Assembly (NCBI GenBank): GCA_051005695.1
Contig: JBPCJC010000089.1
Span: forward strand, 1-64,000
Reading direction: 5' to 3'
Length of the DNA: 64,000 bases
DNA from: JACCTI01 sp051005695
Lineage (GTDB): Bacteria > Verrucomicrobiota > Verrucomicrobiia > Chthoniobacterales > UBA10450
Of the stretch, positions 50,726 through 59,514 are shown piece by piece. A program made the translations under genes and the position numbers. How positions within the stretch are numbered: position 1 is the stretch's first letter; the number at the start of each line of letters is the position of its first letter. Under the pieces are notes generated by a model, which worked only from the letters and a program-made list of their open reading frames with translations, did no database searches and was not told the DNA's origin.

Positions 50726-51697
50726 TTAGTCTCCGTAGCCCCCGGGGAATTTCTGGTGCCATTTCCAGGCGCTCTCGACGATTGTTTCCAGCTTTTCGAA
50801 GCGCGGCTTCCAGCCGAGTTCGCTTTTGATCTTAGCGGAAGCCGCGATCAAGCGCGGCGGATCGCCCGGCCGCCGCGGTTTTTCGACCACTGGAATTTTG
50901 TGGCCGCTGATTCTGCGGCAAGTGTCGATGACCTCGCGAACGCTGGCCCCGCCGCCGGTGCCGAGATTGTAGAATTCACTCTTCTCCGCGCCTAACGAGA
51001 GGATGTGCGCGCGCGATAAATCCAGGATATGGATGTAGTCGCGGATGCAGGTGCCGTCCGGCGTTTCGTAATCCGTTCCGTAAATTTCCACGTAATCTTT
51101 TTGGCCAAGTGCGACCTTGAGCACGTTCCGAATCAGGTGCGTTTCCGTGCGGTGATCCTCGCCGAATTTCTCCGAAGCGCCCGCGGCGTTGAAGTAACGC
51201 AAGGCGACAAAACGGAGCCCGTGAATTTCATCGTACCAACGCAGCACGCGTTCGAAAGCGAGCTTGGATTCGCCGTAGGGATTGATCGGCCGCTGCGGCA
51301 AAGTCTCATCGAGCGGCACACGTTCCGGCCGACCAAAAGTGGCGCAGGTCGAAGAAAAAACGAGACGCTTCACCTCAGCGGCGACCATCGCGTCGAGCAG
51401 GTTGATCCCGTTGGCGACGTTGTTCCGAAAATACTTCGACGGGTTGGTCATCGATTCGCCCACGAGCGCACTGGCCGCAAAGTGCATGACCGCATCCGGC
51501 TTGGTCCGCCGCAGTGCGTCTTCAATCTGTTCGCGCTCGCCGAGTTCGCCCTCGATAAATTCCGCGCGCTCATCGACGGCGCGACGATGTCCTTCGGTCA
51601 GGTTATCGAAGACCGCGACCTCGTGGCCTTCATCGAGCAGCAATTCCGTGCAGATGCTGCCGATGTAACCCGCGCCGCCGGCGACGAAAATTTTCAC
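50726..51697 (-). CDS. galE: UDP-glucose 4-epimerase
   Basis: The 323-residue short-chain dehydrogenase-type epimerase interconverts UDP-glucose and UDP-galactose. KIFVAGGAGYIGSICTELLL is the NAD-binding Gly motif, NPYGESKLAFERVLRWYDE has the catalytic YxxxK, VFSSTCATFG the Ser/Thr, and GTDYETPDGTCIRDYIHILD the GalE hallmark. The start is GTG 51697, since earlier codons are not conserved. TAA stop lies within a CTAACGA motif. Confidence 0.93.
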   Translation of the reverse strand: MKIFVAGGAGYIGSICTELLLDEGHEVAVFDNLTEGHRRAVDERAEFIEGELGEREQIEDALRRTKPDAVMHFAASALVGESMTNPSKYFRNNVANGINLLDAMVAAEVKRLVFSSTCATFGRPERVPLDETLPQRPINPYGESKLAFERVLRWYDEIHGLRFVALRYFNAAGASEKFGEDHRTETHLIRNVLKVALGQKDYVEIYGTDYETPDGTCIRDYIHILDLSRAHILSLGAEKSEFYNLGTGGGASVREVIDTCRRISGHKIPVVEKPRRPGDPPRLIAASAKIKSELGWKPRFEKLETIVESAWKWHQKFPGGYGD

Positions 51698-51752
51698 GGG
51701 CTTAAGTAGGACGCGCGCGCGCAGGCTGTCAAAAAAGAACGTGCGCGCCGCG

Positions 51753-52238
51753 TCAGGTCTTCTTCTGCTCGAGAACGGCAATCATCCGCCGAACGCGTCC
51801 GATGTGATGTCGCGGACGGAGAACTTTGAGGCTCTCGTCATTGGACCCCCAATGCAAAATCTCAATGTCCACGTGGCGCACGCCCCAGCGATTCATCGCA
51901 CCGCGCGAAGTTTTGTAGAGATCGATCGTGTTCGTCCCGACGAGCGCGCCTCCGTAATCGTCGATGACATATTCTTCCCCGGTCTCGAGCACCCGGAAGC
52001 GCGTGCCGAGCGGAAATCGCGACCAATCCGAAGACGCGCTCATGACCCCGTTGCCGGAAAGTCGGCGGCCGATGGCGTTGCGGCCGCCGGTGCCTTCGGT
52101 GTGGGTGTAGGCGGTGGTGCGCACTTTCTGGAGCATGCCGCGCGTGTGTGTGGCCGCGGTCGGCGCCGGTTGCACCGCGCAACTGCTAAGCAAAGCGCTC
52201 ATCGCACCGAGCAACGCAAGTCTGGGGAGAAATGCCAT
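51753..52238 (-). CDS. Lipoprotein with 3D (double-psi beta-barrel) domain
   Basis: The 161-residue protein has a lipoprotein signal (LALLGAMSALLSSCAVQ, lipobox LLSSC) and a 3D domain: VRTTAYTHTEGTGGRNAIG, RFRVLETGEEYVIDDYGGAL, TIDLYKTSRGAMNRWG, VDIEIL. The domain occurs at the C-terminus of MltA lytic transglycosylases and in resuscitation-promoting relatives, with the DDYGG aspartate as the catalytic candidate. It probably acts on peptidoglycan in the periplasm. It is divergent from the phosphoesterase gene 70 bases away. Confidence 0.85.
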   Translation of the reverse strand: MAFLPRLALLGAMSALLSSCAVQPAPTAATHTRGMLQKVRTTAYTHTEGTGGRNAIGRRLSGNGVMSASSDWSRFPLGTRFRVLETGEEYVIDDYGGALVGTNTIDLYKTSRGAMNRWGVRHVDIEILHWGSNDESLKVLRPRHHIGRVRRMIAVLEQKKT

Positions 52239-52308
52239 TTGCGAGACCGGCTCAATACGAATTGAAGCCGTCGGTCGCAAGTAATAACTTCCCGCCCCGC
52301 CGCCCACT

Positions 52309-52965
52309 ATGAACCGTCTTACCGCCAACCAGGCACTCGTCGCCGACGACATTCTCCTCGACGGCCGGCTGGCGCTTTTTCATCGGAAACAACGCTGGCT
52401 TGCGGTGGCCGATCTTCATTTCGGATACGAACTCAGCCAGCGCGCAGCCGGACGCCTGATGCCGATGTGGGGCATGACTTCGGTCGAGGAATGTTTGCGG
52501 GATTTAATCGCGGATTACGCGCCGCAGCAGTTGGTCATCGTCGGTGATGTCGTCCACGATCGCGCCGCGGCCGCACCGGCGAGCGAGCTGCTCGCGCGGC
52601 TGGCGCAATCTTGCGAACCGATCGTGCTCGCGGGGAATCACGATCGGCAATTGGGCGCGAGCATTCCGCTGCGCGATTCCTGGCGAACCGATGGATTCTA
52701 TTTTCATCACGGCCACTGCGCCGCGGAGGTGGCGGAGGCGGTACAAATCATCGGGCACCATCATCCCGCGGGCAGCATCACGGACGGCGCGGGCTTGCGG
52801 CTGAAGCTGCCGGCGTTCGTGCAAAAAGGAAATTGCTGGATCCTGCCCGCGTTCTCGCCGTGGGCCGCGGGGGCATCATGGGATGCGGACGGAGACAGCC
52901 GGATCTGGCTCTGCACGCCGCGGCGCGTGCTGGAAATTCCGCGGAGCGAAACCGCCGCGAATTAA
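52309..52965 (+). CDS. Calcineurin-like metallophosphoesterase
   Basis: A 218-residue dinuclear metal enzyme with the full motif series VADLHFGYE, IVGDVVHDR, LAGNHDRQLG, FHHGHCAAE and IIGHHHPAG. The layout resembles the ligase-associated PdeM / MJ0037 group of nucleases or phosphodiesterases. No partner ligase or helicase is adjacent. It overlaps mscL by 4 bases tail-to-tail. Confidence 0.9.
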   Translation: MNRLTANQALVADDILLDGRLALFHRKQRWLAVADLHFGYELSQRAAGRLMPMWGMTSVEECLRDLIADYAPQQLVIVGDVVHDRAAAAPASELLARLAQSCEPIVLAGNHDRQLGASIPLRDSWRTDGFYFHHGHCAAEVAEAVQIIGHHHPAGSITDGAGLRLKLPAFVQKGNCWILPAFSPWAAGASWDADGDSRIWLCTPRRVLEIPRSETAAN

Positions 52966-53420
52966 GCGCGCGCCGCGCCCGCCATCTCCGAGGTGCAATG
53001 CGGACAACGCGTGGCCTTGATCGGAATGGACATGGAGCAAAACGGGCAATCTTTTGCGACCGGGGCGGTGTTGGCCGAAGGCTGTTTCATTTTGTTAAGC
53101 GCGCGCACGAGCAGGAAAATGCACAAGGCCACGATGATGAAATTGATCAGCAGGGTGATGAAGTTGCCGTAATTCCAGGTGATCGCGCCGGCCTTGACCG
53201 CTTCCGCCGGGGTGGCGAAGACGCCGCCGCCGGGCGCAGATTTTAGGATGACGAACTTGTTCGAAAAATCGAGTCCACCGGTGATCAATCCGATCGGCGG
53301 CATCAGGATATCTTTGACCAGCGAGTTCACGATCGCGCCGAAGGCCGCGCCGATGATGACACCGACCGCGAGGTCGACCGCGTTGCCCTTGACCGCGAAT
53401 TCTTTGAATTCTTTCCACAT
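52962..53420 (-). CDS. mscL: Large-conductance mechanosensitive channel with C-terminal zinc ribbon
   Basis: The 152-residue channel releases solutes under hypo-osmotic stress. FAVKGNAVDLAVGVIIGAAF is the MscL TM1 signature, ITLLINFIIVALCIFLLVRAL is TM2. Instead of the usual short helical bundle, the C-terminus ends in CPFCSMSIPIKATRCPHCTS, a four-Cys zinc ribbon on the cytoplasmic side. It runs from next to leuS, with a 15-base gap from the leuS stop. Confidence 0.95.
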   Translation of the reverse strand: MWKEFKEFAVKGNAVDLAVGVIIGAAFGAIVNSLVKDILMPPIGLITGGLDFSNKFVILKSAPGGGVFATPAEAVKAGAITWNYGNFITLLINFIIVALCIFLLVRALNKMKQPSANTAPVAKDCPFCSMSIPIKATRCPHCTSEMAGAARA

Positions 53421-53435
53421 GAAAGCGAAGTCTCG

Positions 53436-56021
53436 TTAGCCGGCCACGAGGTTGACAAGCTTTTTTGGAACGACCACGACCTTGCGCACGGTCTTGCCGG
53501 CGAGGATTTCCTGGACGCGCGGCTCGGCCAGCGCGGCCGCTTCCAACTGCTCGTTAGTCGCAGCGATCGAGGCGGTGATTTTCGCGCGCACCTTGCCGTT
53601 CACCTGAATCACGATCTCGACTTCGTCATCGACTAACAAGTCGTCGTTAAACTCCGGCCACGGCTGCGCGTCGAGCTCGCCGGCCACGGGAAATTTGTGG
53701 CCGAGGATTTCCCACAACTCGGAGGTCAGATGGGGCGCGAAAGGATTAAGCAAGACGAGCAAGCTCCGCAGCGCGCTGACCGATTTTGCGGGCGCGTTGG
53801 TGAGCGCGTTGACCAGAATCATCATCTGAGAAATCGCGGTGTTGAATGAAAGTGTCTCGATGTCCTCGGTCACTTTCCTGATCGTGGCGTGAAGGATTTT
53901 TAGCTCCGCTTTTGTCGGCTCTGTTTCTGAATCTGCGGCGGACAAAATCCATTCGCCGGCCTGGTTCTCTTCCATGATCAAACGCCAGACGCGCGCCAGA
54001 AAACGGAAGACGCCTTCCACGCCTTTCATGCTCCAGGGCTTCATTTGTTCCAGCGGGCCCATAAACATCTCATAGCAACGAAACGCGTCCGCGCCGTAGT
54101 CCGCGATCACATCCAGCGGGTCGATCACGTTGCCCCAGCGCTTCGACATTTTGCGGCCGTCTTCGCCCAGGATCATCCCCTGGTTCACTAACCGCTGGAA
54201 CGGCTCGGCCGTGGAAAGGTGCCCTAGATCGAACAGCACTTTATGCCAAAACCGCGCGTAGAGGAGATGGAGCACGGCGTGCTCGGTGCCGCCAACGTAG
54301 AGATCGACGCCTCCGCGCGCGGAATTTGCCGCCATCCAGTAGCGTTCCGCCTCTTCTCCGACGAAGCGCGCGTCGTTTCCCGGATCGCAGAAGCGGAGGT
54401 AATACCAACACGAACCGGCCCATTGCGGCATGGTGTTCAGCTCCCGCGTCGCCGTCTCCGAATAGCGCACCCAATCTTTCGCCCGCGCCAGCGGCGGCTC
54501 GCCGGTGCCGGTCGGCTTGAAGTCGTCCAGCGGCGGCGGGGTTAAGGGAAGATCCTCCTCGCCTAACGAATGGTGCCGGCCGTCTTCCCAGACGATCGGG
54601 AACGGCTCGCCCCAATAACGCTGGCGCGAAAAAAGCCAGTCGCGCAGTTTGTAGCGAATATCGCGGCGGCCGTGATTGTGCGCTTCCAACCATTCGGTCA
54701 TCCGCGTCTGCGCGGCCGCGGTCGGAAGGCCGTCGATCAGCGCGGAGTTGACCGCGAAACCTTCGCCGGCAAAGCAGGCGAGCGGCGGCATGCTGCAAGG
54801 CGCTTCGCCGCCCTCGTTAGGCCGCGGTCGTTCCGCGACGACTTCGCGAATCGGCAAACTGAAGCACTGCGCAAACTCGAAGTCGCGCTCGTCATGCGCC
54901 GGCACGGCCATGATCGCGCCGGTGCCGTAACTCATGAGCACGTAATCGGCGATCCAGATCGGGATGCGCTCGTTCGTGACCGGATTAATCGCGAACGCTC
55001 CAGTAAAAACACCGGTCTTATCTTTCGCCAGGTCGGTGCGCTCGAGATCGGATTTCGCCGCGATCTGCTGGCGATAATCTTGCACCGCGGCTTTCTGCTC
55101 CGCGCTGGTGATTTCATCGACTAACGAGTTCTCCGGCGCGAGCACCATGTAGGTCGCGCCGTAGAGCGTGTCGGGCCGGGTGGTGAAAACACTGATCGCT
55201 TTCGAGCCCGCTTTCTCGAGCGTAAAACGCACTTCCGCGCCTTCGCTTCGCCCGATCCAATTTCGCTGGAGTAGCTTGATTCCTGCCGGCCAGTCGAGCG
55301 GGTCCAGTTCGTCGATCAACCGCTCGGCAAACGCCGTGATTCGCAACATCCATTGCCGCATTGGTCGCCTAACGACTGGATATCCGCCGACTTCGCTCTT
55401 GCCATTGATGACTTCTTCGTTCGCGAGCACGGTGCCGAGTTCCGGGCACCAGTTCACCGCGACATCGGCGACGTAAGCGAGCCGGACGCGGTCCGGATCA
55501 TCGCCGCGATAGGTCGCGATCGGCTCCGCGCGCTTCTTCTCCGGGTTGAACCAGGAGTGATAAATCTGGAGGAAAATCCATTGCGTCCAGCGGAAGAATT
55601 TCGGATCGGCGGTGCTCACTTCGCGCTCCCAATCGTAGGAAAATCCGATTCGTTTTAGCTGCGTTTTGAACTTCGCGATGTTGTCGCGGGTGGTGATCGA
55701 TGGGTGCTGGCCGGTCTTGATCGCGTATTGCTCGGCGGGCAACCCGAATGCGTCCCAACCCATCGGATGGAGGACGTTGAAACCGCACATGCGTTTGTAG
55801 CGCGCCACAATATCGGTGGCGGTGTAGCCCTCCGGATGGCCGACGTGCAGCCCCGCGCCGCTGGGATACGGAAACATGTCGAGGATGTAGAATTTCGGCT
55901 TGCGGGAATCGAAGCCGGCGTCGCCCGGATTAGGCGCGTGAAAGGAGCGGTGCTCGTCCCAGATCGCCTGCCACTTTGGCTCGAGCTGATCGAATGGATA
56001 CGGTTTGCGGCGCTCGCTCAT
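53436..56021 (-). CDS. leuS: Leucyl-tRNA synthetase
   Basis: The 861-residue class I synthetase has the HIGH-type motif YPSGAGLHVGHPEGYTATD, the editing CP1 domain (STFVTTRPDTLYGATYMVLA-like segment), and KMSKRWGNVIDPLDVI. The C-terminal anchor domain is present and length is normal. It is divergent from rdgB (69 bases). Its stop is inside a CTAACGA motif copy. Confidence 0.97.
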   Translation of the reverse strand: MSERRKPYPFDQLEPKWQAIWDEHRSFHAPNPGDAGFDSRKPKFYILDMFPYPSGAGLHVGHPEGYTATDIVARYKRMCGFNVLHPMGWDAFGLPAEQYAIKTGQHPSITTRDNIAKFKTQLKRIGFSYDWEREVSTADPKFFRWTQWIFLQIYHSWFNPEKKRAEPIATYRGDDPDRVRLAYVADVAVNWCPELGTVLANEEVINGKSEVGGYPVVRRPMRQWMLRITAFAERLIDELDPLDWPAGIKLLQRNWIGRSEGAEVRFTLEKAGSKAISVFTTRPDTLYGATYMVLAPENSLVDEITSAEQKAAVQDYRQQIAAKSDLERTDLAKDKTGVFTGAFAINPVTNERIPIWIADYVLMSYGTGAIMAVPAHDERDFEFAQCFSLPIREVVAERPRPNEGGEAPCSMPPLACFAGEGFAVNSALIDGLPTAAAQTRMTEWLEAHNHGRRDIRYKLRDWLFSRQRYWGEPFPIVWEDGRHHSLGEEDLPLTPPPLDDFKPTGTGEPPLARAKDWVRYSETATRELNTMPQWAGSCWYYLRFCDPGNDARFVGEEAERYWMAANSARGGVDLYVGGTEHAVLHLLYARFWHKVLFDLGHLSTAEPFQRLVNQGMILGEDGRKMSKRWGNVIDPLDVIADYGADAFRCYEMFMGPLEQMKPWSMKGVEGVFRFLARVWRLIMEENQAGEWILSAADSETEPTKAELKILHATIRKVTEDIETLSFNTAISQMMILVNALTNAPAKSVSALRSLLVLLNPFAPHLTSELWEILGHKFPVAGELDAQPWPEFNDDLLVDDEVEIVIQVNGKVRAKITASIAATNEQLEAAALAEPRVQEILAGKTVRKVVVVPKKLVNLVAG

Positions 56022-56090
56022 GGAGGAAAAGGATTAACAGCATTCAGCAGATTGTCGCGAAACTCGCTGGAAAAAAAATCCTGTCCGCCG

Positions 56091-56726
56091 ATGAATCTGG
56101 ACCGCGTGCTCCATCTTCTCATCGCCACTCGCAATCCGCACAAGACGCGTGAATTCGCCGAGATCCTCGGGCCGGAATTCGCGGTTTCGGATTTGACCAA
56201 CGCCGGGTACGTCCCGGTGGTGGATGAAACCGGGAGCACGTTTGCAGAAAATGCGATCCTGAAAGCGGTGTCGGTTTCCCGAACGATGCCGGGCCTGGTG
56301 GTGGCGGATGATTCCGGGCTCGAGGTCGCGGCCCTCGCGGGCGCGCTCGGAATTTTCTCCGCGCGTTATGCGGGCGCCGCAGCGAGCGATGAAGAAAATG
56401 TGACGAAGCTCCTGGCAGAAATGAGCGCGATCGATTCCCGCAGCGCACGGTTTCGCTGCGCGCTCGCGCTTGCCCGCGAGGGCGAAATCATCACCGTGGT
56501 CGAGGGCGCGATCGCGGGAAAAATCAGCCGCGCGCGCGAGAGTGGAAAAGGATTTGGCTACGATCCGGTTTTTGTGCCCGCGGGATTCGAGCAAACGTTT
56601 GCCAGCCTGGGGAAGGAAACGAAGAACCGGATAAGCCACCGAGCGAAGGCGCTCGCACTTTTGCGCGGACACCTCGGCGCGGGAGTGAATGAATTCGGTC
56701 TTGGCAACGAATCGCCCGTGCCTTAA
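56091..56726 (+). CDS. rdgB: XTP/dITP diphosphatase (RdgB/HAM1)
   Basis: A 211-residue house-cleaning pyrophosphatase that hydrolyses non-canonical purine triphosphates. LLIATRNPHKTREFAEIL is the TxNxxK nucleotide signature, LVVADDSGLEVAALAGALGI the metal-binding DSGLEV block, and GKGFGYDPVFVP and KETKNRISHRAKAL the later conserved segments. ATG 56091 (MNLDRVLHLL) fits the family; upstream sequence in frame is antisense to leuS. It overlaps the convergent exbD by 4 bases. Confidence 0.94.
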   Translation: MNLDRVLHLLIATRNPHKTREFAEILGPEFAVSDLTNAGYVPVVDETGSTFAENAILKAVSVSRTMPGLVVADDSGLEVAALAGALGIFSARYAGAAASDEENVTKLLAEMSAIDSRSARFRCALALAREGEIITVVEGAIAGKISRARESGKGFGYDPVFVPAGFEQTFASLGKETKNRISHRAKALALLRGHLGAGVNEFGLGNESPVP

Positions 56727-57175
56727 GGGGAGGGCGGCGCGACCGTCCCGACCGAACCCTGCGCCGCAGCGGTCTTGATCTGATATCCGATCTTGGTGAT
56801 CCCAGAGGAACGGACGCGGTCCAGCACCCGAATGACGTCGCCATGGAGCGCCGCTTGTTCGGCGCTGATCGAGACTTTGATCTGCGAGTTGGCCTGGTGC
56901 ATTTGATACAACCGCGGCAGGACTTGGTCATCGTTGACCGGCGCATTATCGAAATAGATCAGGCCGCCTTCAGTCACCCGGATAGAGACGTAATCTTTAT
57001 TCGGATTGGGATTCGCGGCAGTATTCGGTCCTGGCAGATTCACCCGAATGCCCTTCATGTGGGTCTGGCTGAGGCTGACCATCATGAAGCTGGCGAGCAG
57101 GAAGAACATGATGTCGATCAAGGGAATGATCTCGATCCGCGCGTGCTTTTTCGGAATGGGTGACCGCATTCTCAT
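56723..57175 (-). CDS. exbD: ExbD/TolR protein, second module, distal copy
   Basis: The 150-residue protein has the ExbD TM helix (IEIIPLIDIMFFLLASFMMV) with the channel Asp, and a periplasmic domain ending in an Ala/Pro tail. Its first 40 residues are almost identical to the copy at 57845-58282 (HARIEIIPLIDIMFFLLASF), while the periplasmic parts differ. Order on the transcript is exbB, exbD, tonB, exbD. Confidence 0.92.
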   Translation of the reverse strand: MRMRSPIPKKHARIEIIPLIDIMFFLLASFMMVSLSQTHMKGIRVNLPGPNTAANPNPNKDYVSIRVTEGGLIYFDNAPVNDDQVLPRLYQMHQANSQIKVSISAEQAALHGDVIRVLDRVRSSGITKIGYQIKTAAAQGSVGTVAPPSP

Positions 57176-57196
57176 CTCGTCAGTCCTTCGCTCCTG

Positions 57197-57832
57197 CTAA
57201 TACTGTGCACCCGTCATGGTGAAGGTGATCGGTGTTCGCACTTTGGAAACCGTTCCCGGTTTAAAGCGCCACCGGCGGAAGGCGCTGACCGCGGCGTTAT
57301 CCAAGGCAGAATTACCCGTGCTCGTCGCCATCTCCGCGCTCGTGACGGCGCCACTGGAAGTGTCCACCGTCATCACGCAAACACCGCTGCCGGTCGCGTG
57401 TGTGCGGCGCGCTTCGTAGGGATATTCGGGACGCGGAGCACTAACTGCCACCGCTTTCGCATTCGACATCGACATCGGACCCGGCAAGGCCGCGGCCCGC
57501 GGGCGCGCAATCGGCGCCACCGGTTTCGGTTTTTCCGTGCGCTGTTTAGGCGGCGGGGTCGGTTGCTCTTCGACAAATTCCGGCGGCGTGATCGGCTCGG
57601 GCGGCGCTTCCACCGGCTCCGGCTCTTCGGGCGGAGGAGTCGGCTCCGGCTCGGGCGGTGCCTGCTCGATCGACGCCTCGATCACGGCTTCGGGAATTTG
57701 TTCCAGATCGGCGATCGGCGCTTCCGCATGGATACCGGCGATCACTGCCGCGACGGCATGGATGGCAAGCGCGCCACCGAGGGCGGCATAAACCTGCCAG
57801 CGTGGGGGTGGTTTATAAAGTAGAGGGCCCAT
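57197..57832 (-). CDS. tonB: TonB energy transducer, second module
   Basis: The 211-residue protein has a TM anchor (VYAALGGALAIHAVAAVIAG), an acidic-proline linker (PPEPEPTPPPEEPEPVEAPP) and a C-terminal domain PEYPYEARRTHATGSGVCVM, FRRWRFKPGTVSKVRTPITF typical of TonB. It lies between two exbD genes. The linker is Glu/Pro-rich, unlike the Thr/Pro linker of the TonB at 42249. Confidence 0.86.
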   Translation of the reverse strand: MGPLLYKPPPRWQVYAALGGALAIHAVAAVIAGIHAEAPIADLEQIPEAVIEASIEQAPPEPEPTPPPEEPEPVEAPPEPITPPEFVEEQPTPPPKQRTEKPKPVAPIARPRAAALPGPMSMSNAKAVAVSAPRPEYPYEARRTHATGSGVCVMTVDTSSGAVTSAEMATSTGNSALDNAAVSAFRRWRFKPGTVSKVRTPITFTMTGAQY

Positions 57833-57844
57833 CGATTTAAGGAT

Positions 57845-58282
57845 TTACTTGCCCGGCGCAGGCACTCCGGCAGACGCCTGGCTCTTGATTTCAAAAGCGA
57901 TCTTGGTGAATCCGGTCGAACGAATTTGATCGAGCAACCGGGTGACGTTCCCGTGAAGAGCATCGGAATCTCCGCGGACGAAGATCTTCGCTTCCGGTCG
58001 CTCCGCGTAGATCGGTTTCAACAAGCGCGGGACGTCCTCGTAGGCGATTTTTTGTTTATCGAAATAGATGAAGCCATCGCGATCCACGGAGAAGCTGACG
58101 TAGTCTTTTTTCGACTGCACCTCGCCCGAACTGCCGACGGGGAGCGCCACCTTGATCCCCTTCATCGTCGTTTGGCTGAGGCTGACCATCATGAAACTCG
58201 CAAGGAGAAAGAACATGATGTCGATCAAGGGAATGATCTCGATCCGCGCGTGCTTCTTCGGGATGGGCGAGGAAAGGTGCAT
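57845..58282 (-). CDS. exbD: ExbD/TolR protein, second module, proximal copy
   Basis: The 145-residue ExbD has the TM helix IIPLIDIMFFLLASFMMVSL and periplasmic YVSFSVDRDGFIYFDKQKIA, then KIFVRGDSDALHGNVTRLLD. It follows exbB by 15 bases and precedes tonB by 12. The near-identity of its N-terminus to the distal copy suggests a gene duplication or gene conversion inside the operon. Confidence 0.93.
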   Translation of the reverse strand: MHLSSPIPKKHARIEIIPLIDIMFFLLASFMMVSLSQTTMKGIKVALPVGSSGEVQSKKDYVSFSVDRDGFIYFDKQKIAYEDVPRLLKPIYAERPEAKIFVRGDSDALHGNVTRLLDQIRSTGFTKIAFEIKSQASAGVPAPGK

Positions 58283-58297
58283 GCGAGCGCTGGCTAA

Positions 58298-59317
58298 TTA
58301 GATCGACGAACGAGTCGCGGAAGTCGGATCTGCCGGAATATCCAGATCCACCCCGCCACGCGCCTTATTTTGAGCTTCCAGCATAACTTCGAGGTTCGTC
58401 GCTGCCGTCTGCAGTTCGAACTCCAAGTTAGACACGCGAGAAGTGAAAAAGTTAAACGGAACCAACGCGAAGATGGCGATACCGAGACCGCACGCGGTCG
58501 CGATGAGCGCTTCCGCGATACCGCCGGTGACCGCTTGCACCGCCAGTTCCTCGTTGCCAAGGAAACTGAAGGAACGCATCAGACCCGTGATCGTGCCTAA
58601 CAACCCGAGCAAAGGAGCCAGGGTGACCAACGTATCCATGACCACAAGAAAACGACCTGCCCGTTTGATTTCGATACCGGCGGCCACCTGAAGCGCGCCC
58701 TGTAGTGAAGCATGTTGATGGTTCAAGCCGTTCCACATCATGCGCAGCACCGGATCGCGAGAGCCGCGGGAGAGGCGCGAGGCTTCCGCGACATCGCCAT
58801 TTTCAATCGCGGTGAAAACCTTCTCAATCCGTTTCGGATCGCGGCGCATCCAGCGGCCGAGCCACCAGAAGATGCGTTCGAGGACGACGGCGATCGCCGT
58901 CACTGAGACAATCAAGATCGGCCACATGATCGGGCCGCCCTTGTGGAAATTGTCGATCAGGAAATTACCGGTGAGAGCGTAGCCTCCCGCGGTCGCGGGC
59001 ACAGGAGTCGGCGAGGGGGTCGCAGCAACCGCCGGTGTCATTCCGGCAGCCGTCGAAGGTGTCATTCCCGGAGCGGGCGAAAGGCCAGGCATCGCCGGCG
59101 ACATGCCCGCGGCCGGCGCGACGCCGGGTGCCGTGGGTGCCAGTCCCGGAGCGGGCGGAATTCCCGCAGCCGACGGAGCGACGGCCGGATTCGCCGCGCT
59201 CGGCGTCATCGCGGAAGTGGCCGGCACGGTGGTGGCCGCTGGCGGCGGAGAGACTTGGCTAAATGCGGTGAGCGCAAAGGTGAAGGAGCACAGGGAGACG
59301 ATTAGCAGTTTTTTCAT
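58298..59317 (-). CDS. exbB: MotA/TolQ/ExbB protein with signal peptide and Pro/Ala-rich N-terminal region
   Basis: The 339-residue protein starts with a signal peptide (KLLIVSLCSFTFALTAFSQ) and about 85 residues of low-complexity Ala/Pro/Gly/Met repeats (GLAPTAPGVAPAAGMSPAMP), followed by the three-helix ExbB core (PIMWPILIVSVTAIAVVLER; LVTLAPLLGLLGTITGLMRS; GIAEALIATACGLGIAIFAL). ExbB proteins with cleavable signal and periplasmic extension occur in Gammaproteobacteria (TtpC), so the extension is probably periplasmic. It heads the exbB-exbD-tonB-exbD operon; about 200 bases upstream (59318-59514) show no gene. Confidence 0.92.
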   Translation of the reverse strand: MKKLLIVSLCSFTFALTAFSQVSPPPAATTVPATSAMTPSAANPAVAPSAAGIPPAPGLAPTAPGVAPAAGMSPAMPGLSPAPGMTPSTAAGMTPAVAATPSPTPVPATAGGYALTGNFLIDNFHKGGPIMWPILIVSVTAIAVVLERIFWWLGRWMRRDPKRIEKVFTAIENGDVAEASRLSRGSRDPVLRMMWNGLNHQHASLQGALQVAAGIEIKRAGRFLVVMDTLVTLAPLLGLLGTITGLMRSFSFLGNEELAVQAVTGGIAEALIATACGLGIAIFALVPFNFFTSRVSNLEFELQTAATNLEVMLEAQNKARGGVDLDIPADPTSATRSSI

Positions 59318-59514
59318 AAGTTAGAGGACAGGCTCTGAACCCGTCCGATTCTGTGATGGCAGTTCCGCGATATTCCCCAAGGCGATCACCGCGAGTCGAG
59401 TTAAAACTTTTGTCGTTGTCATTCGCCATTGGCTGCCGGGAGCCACAAGGTATTTCGCATCAACTACCTTTGTGGGATGTAAAGCAACACAATCAAATTT
59501 CATTTCCGGCGAAC

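Noticed and set aside
59000..59230. Tandem repeat region in exbB
   Set aside because: The periodicity comes from Ala/Pro/Gly codons of the linker and is irregular; I treat it as low complexity, not as a repeat array.
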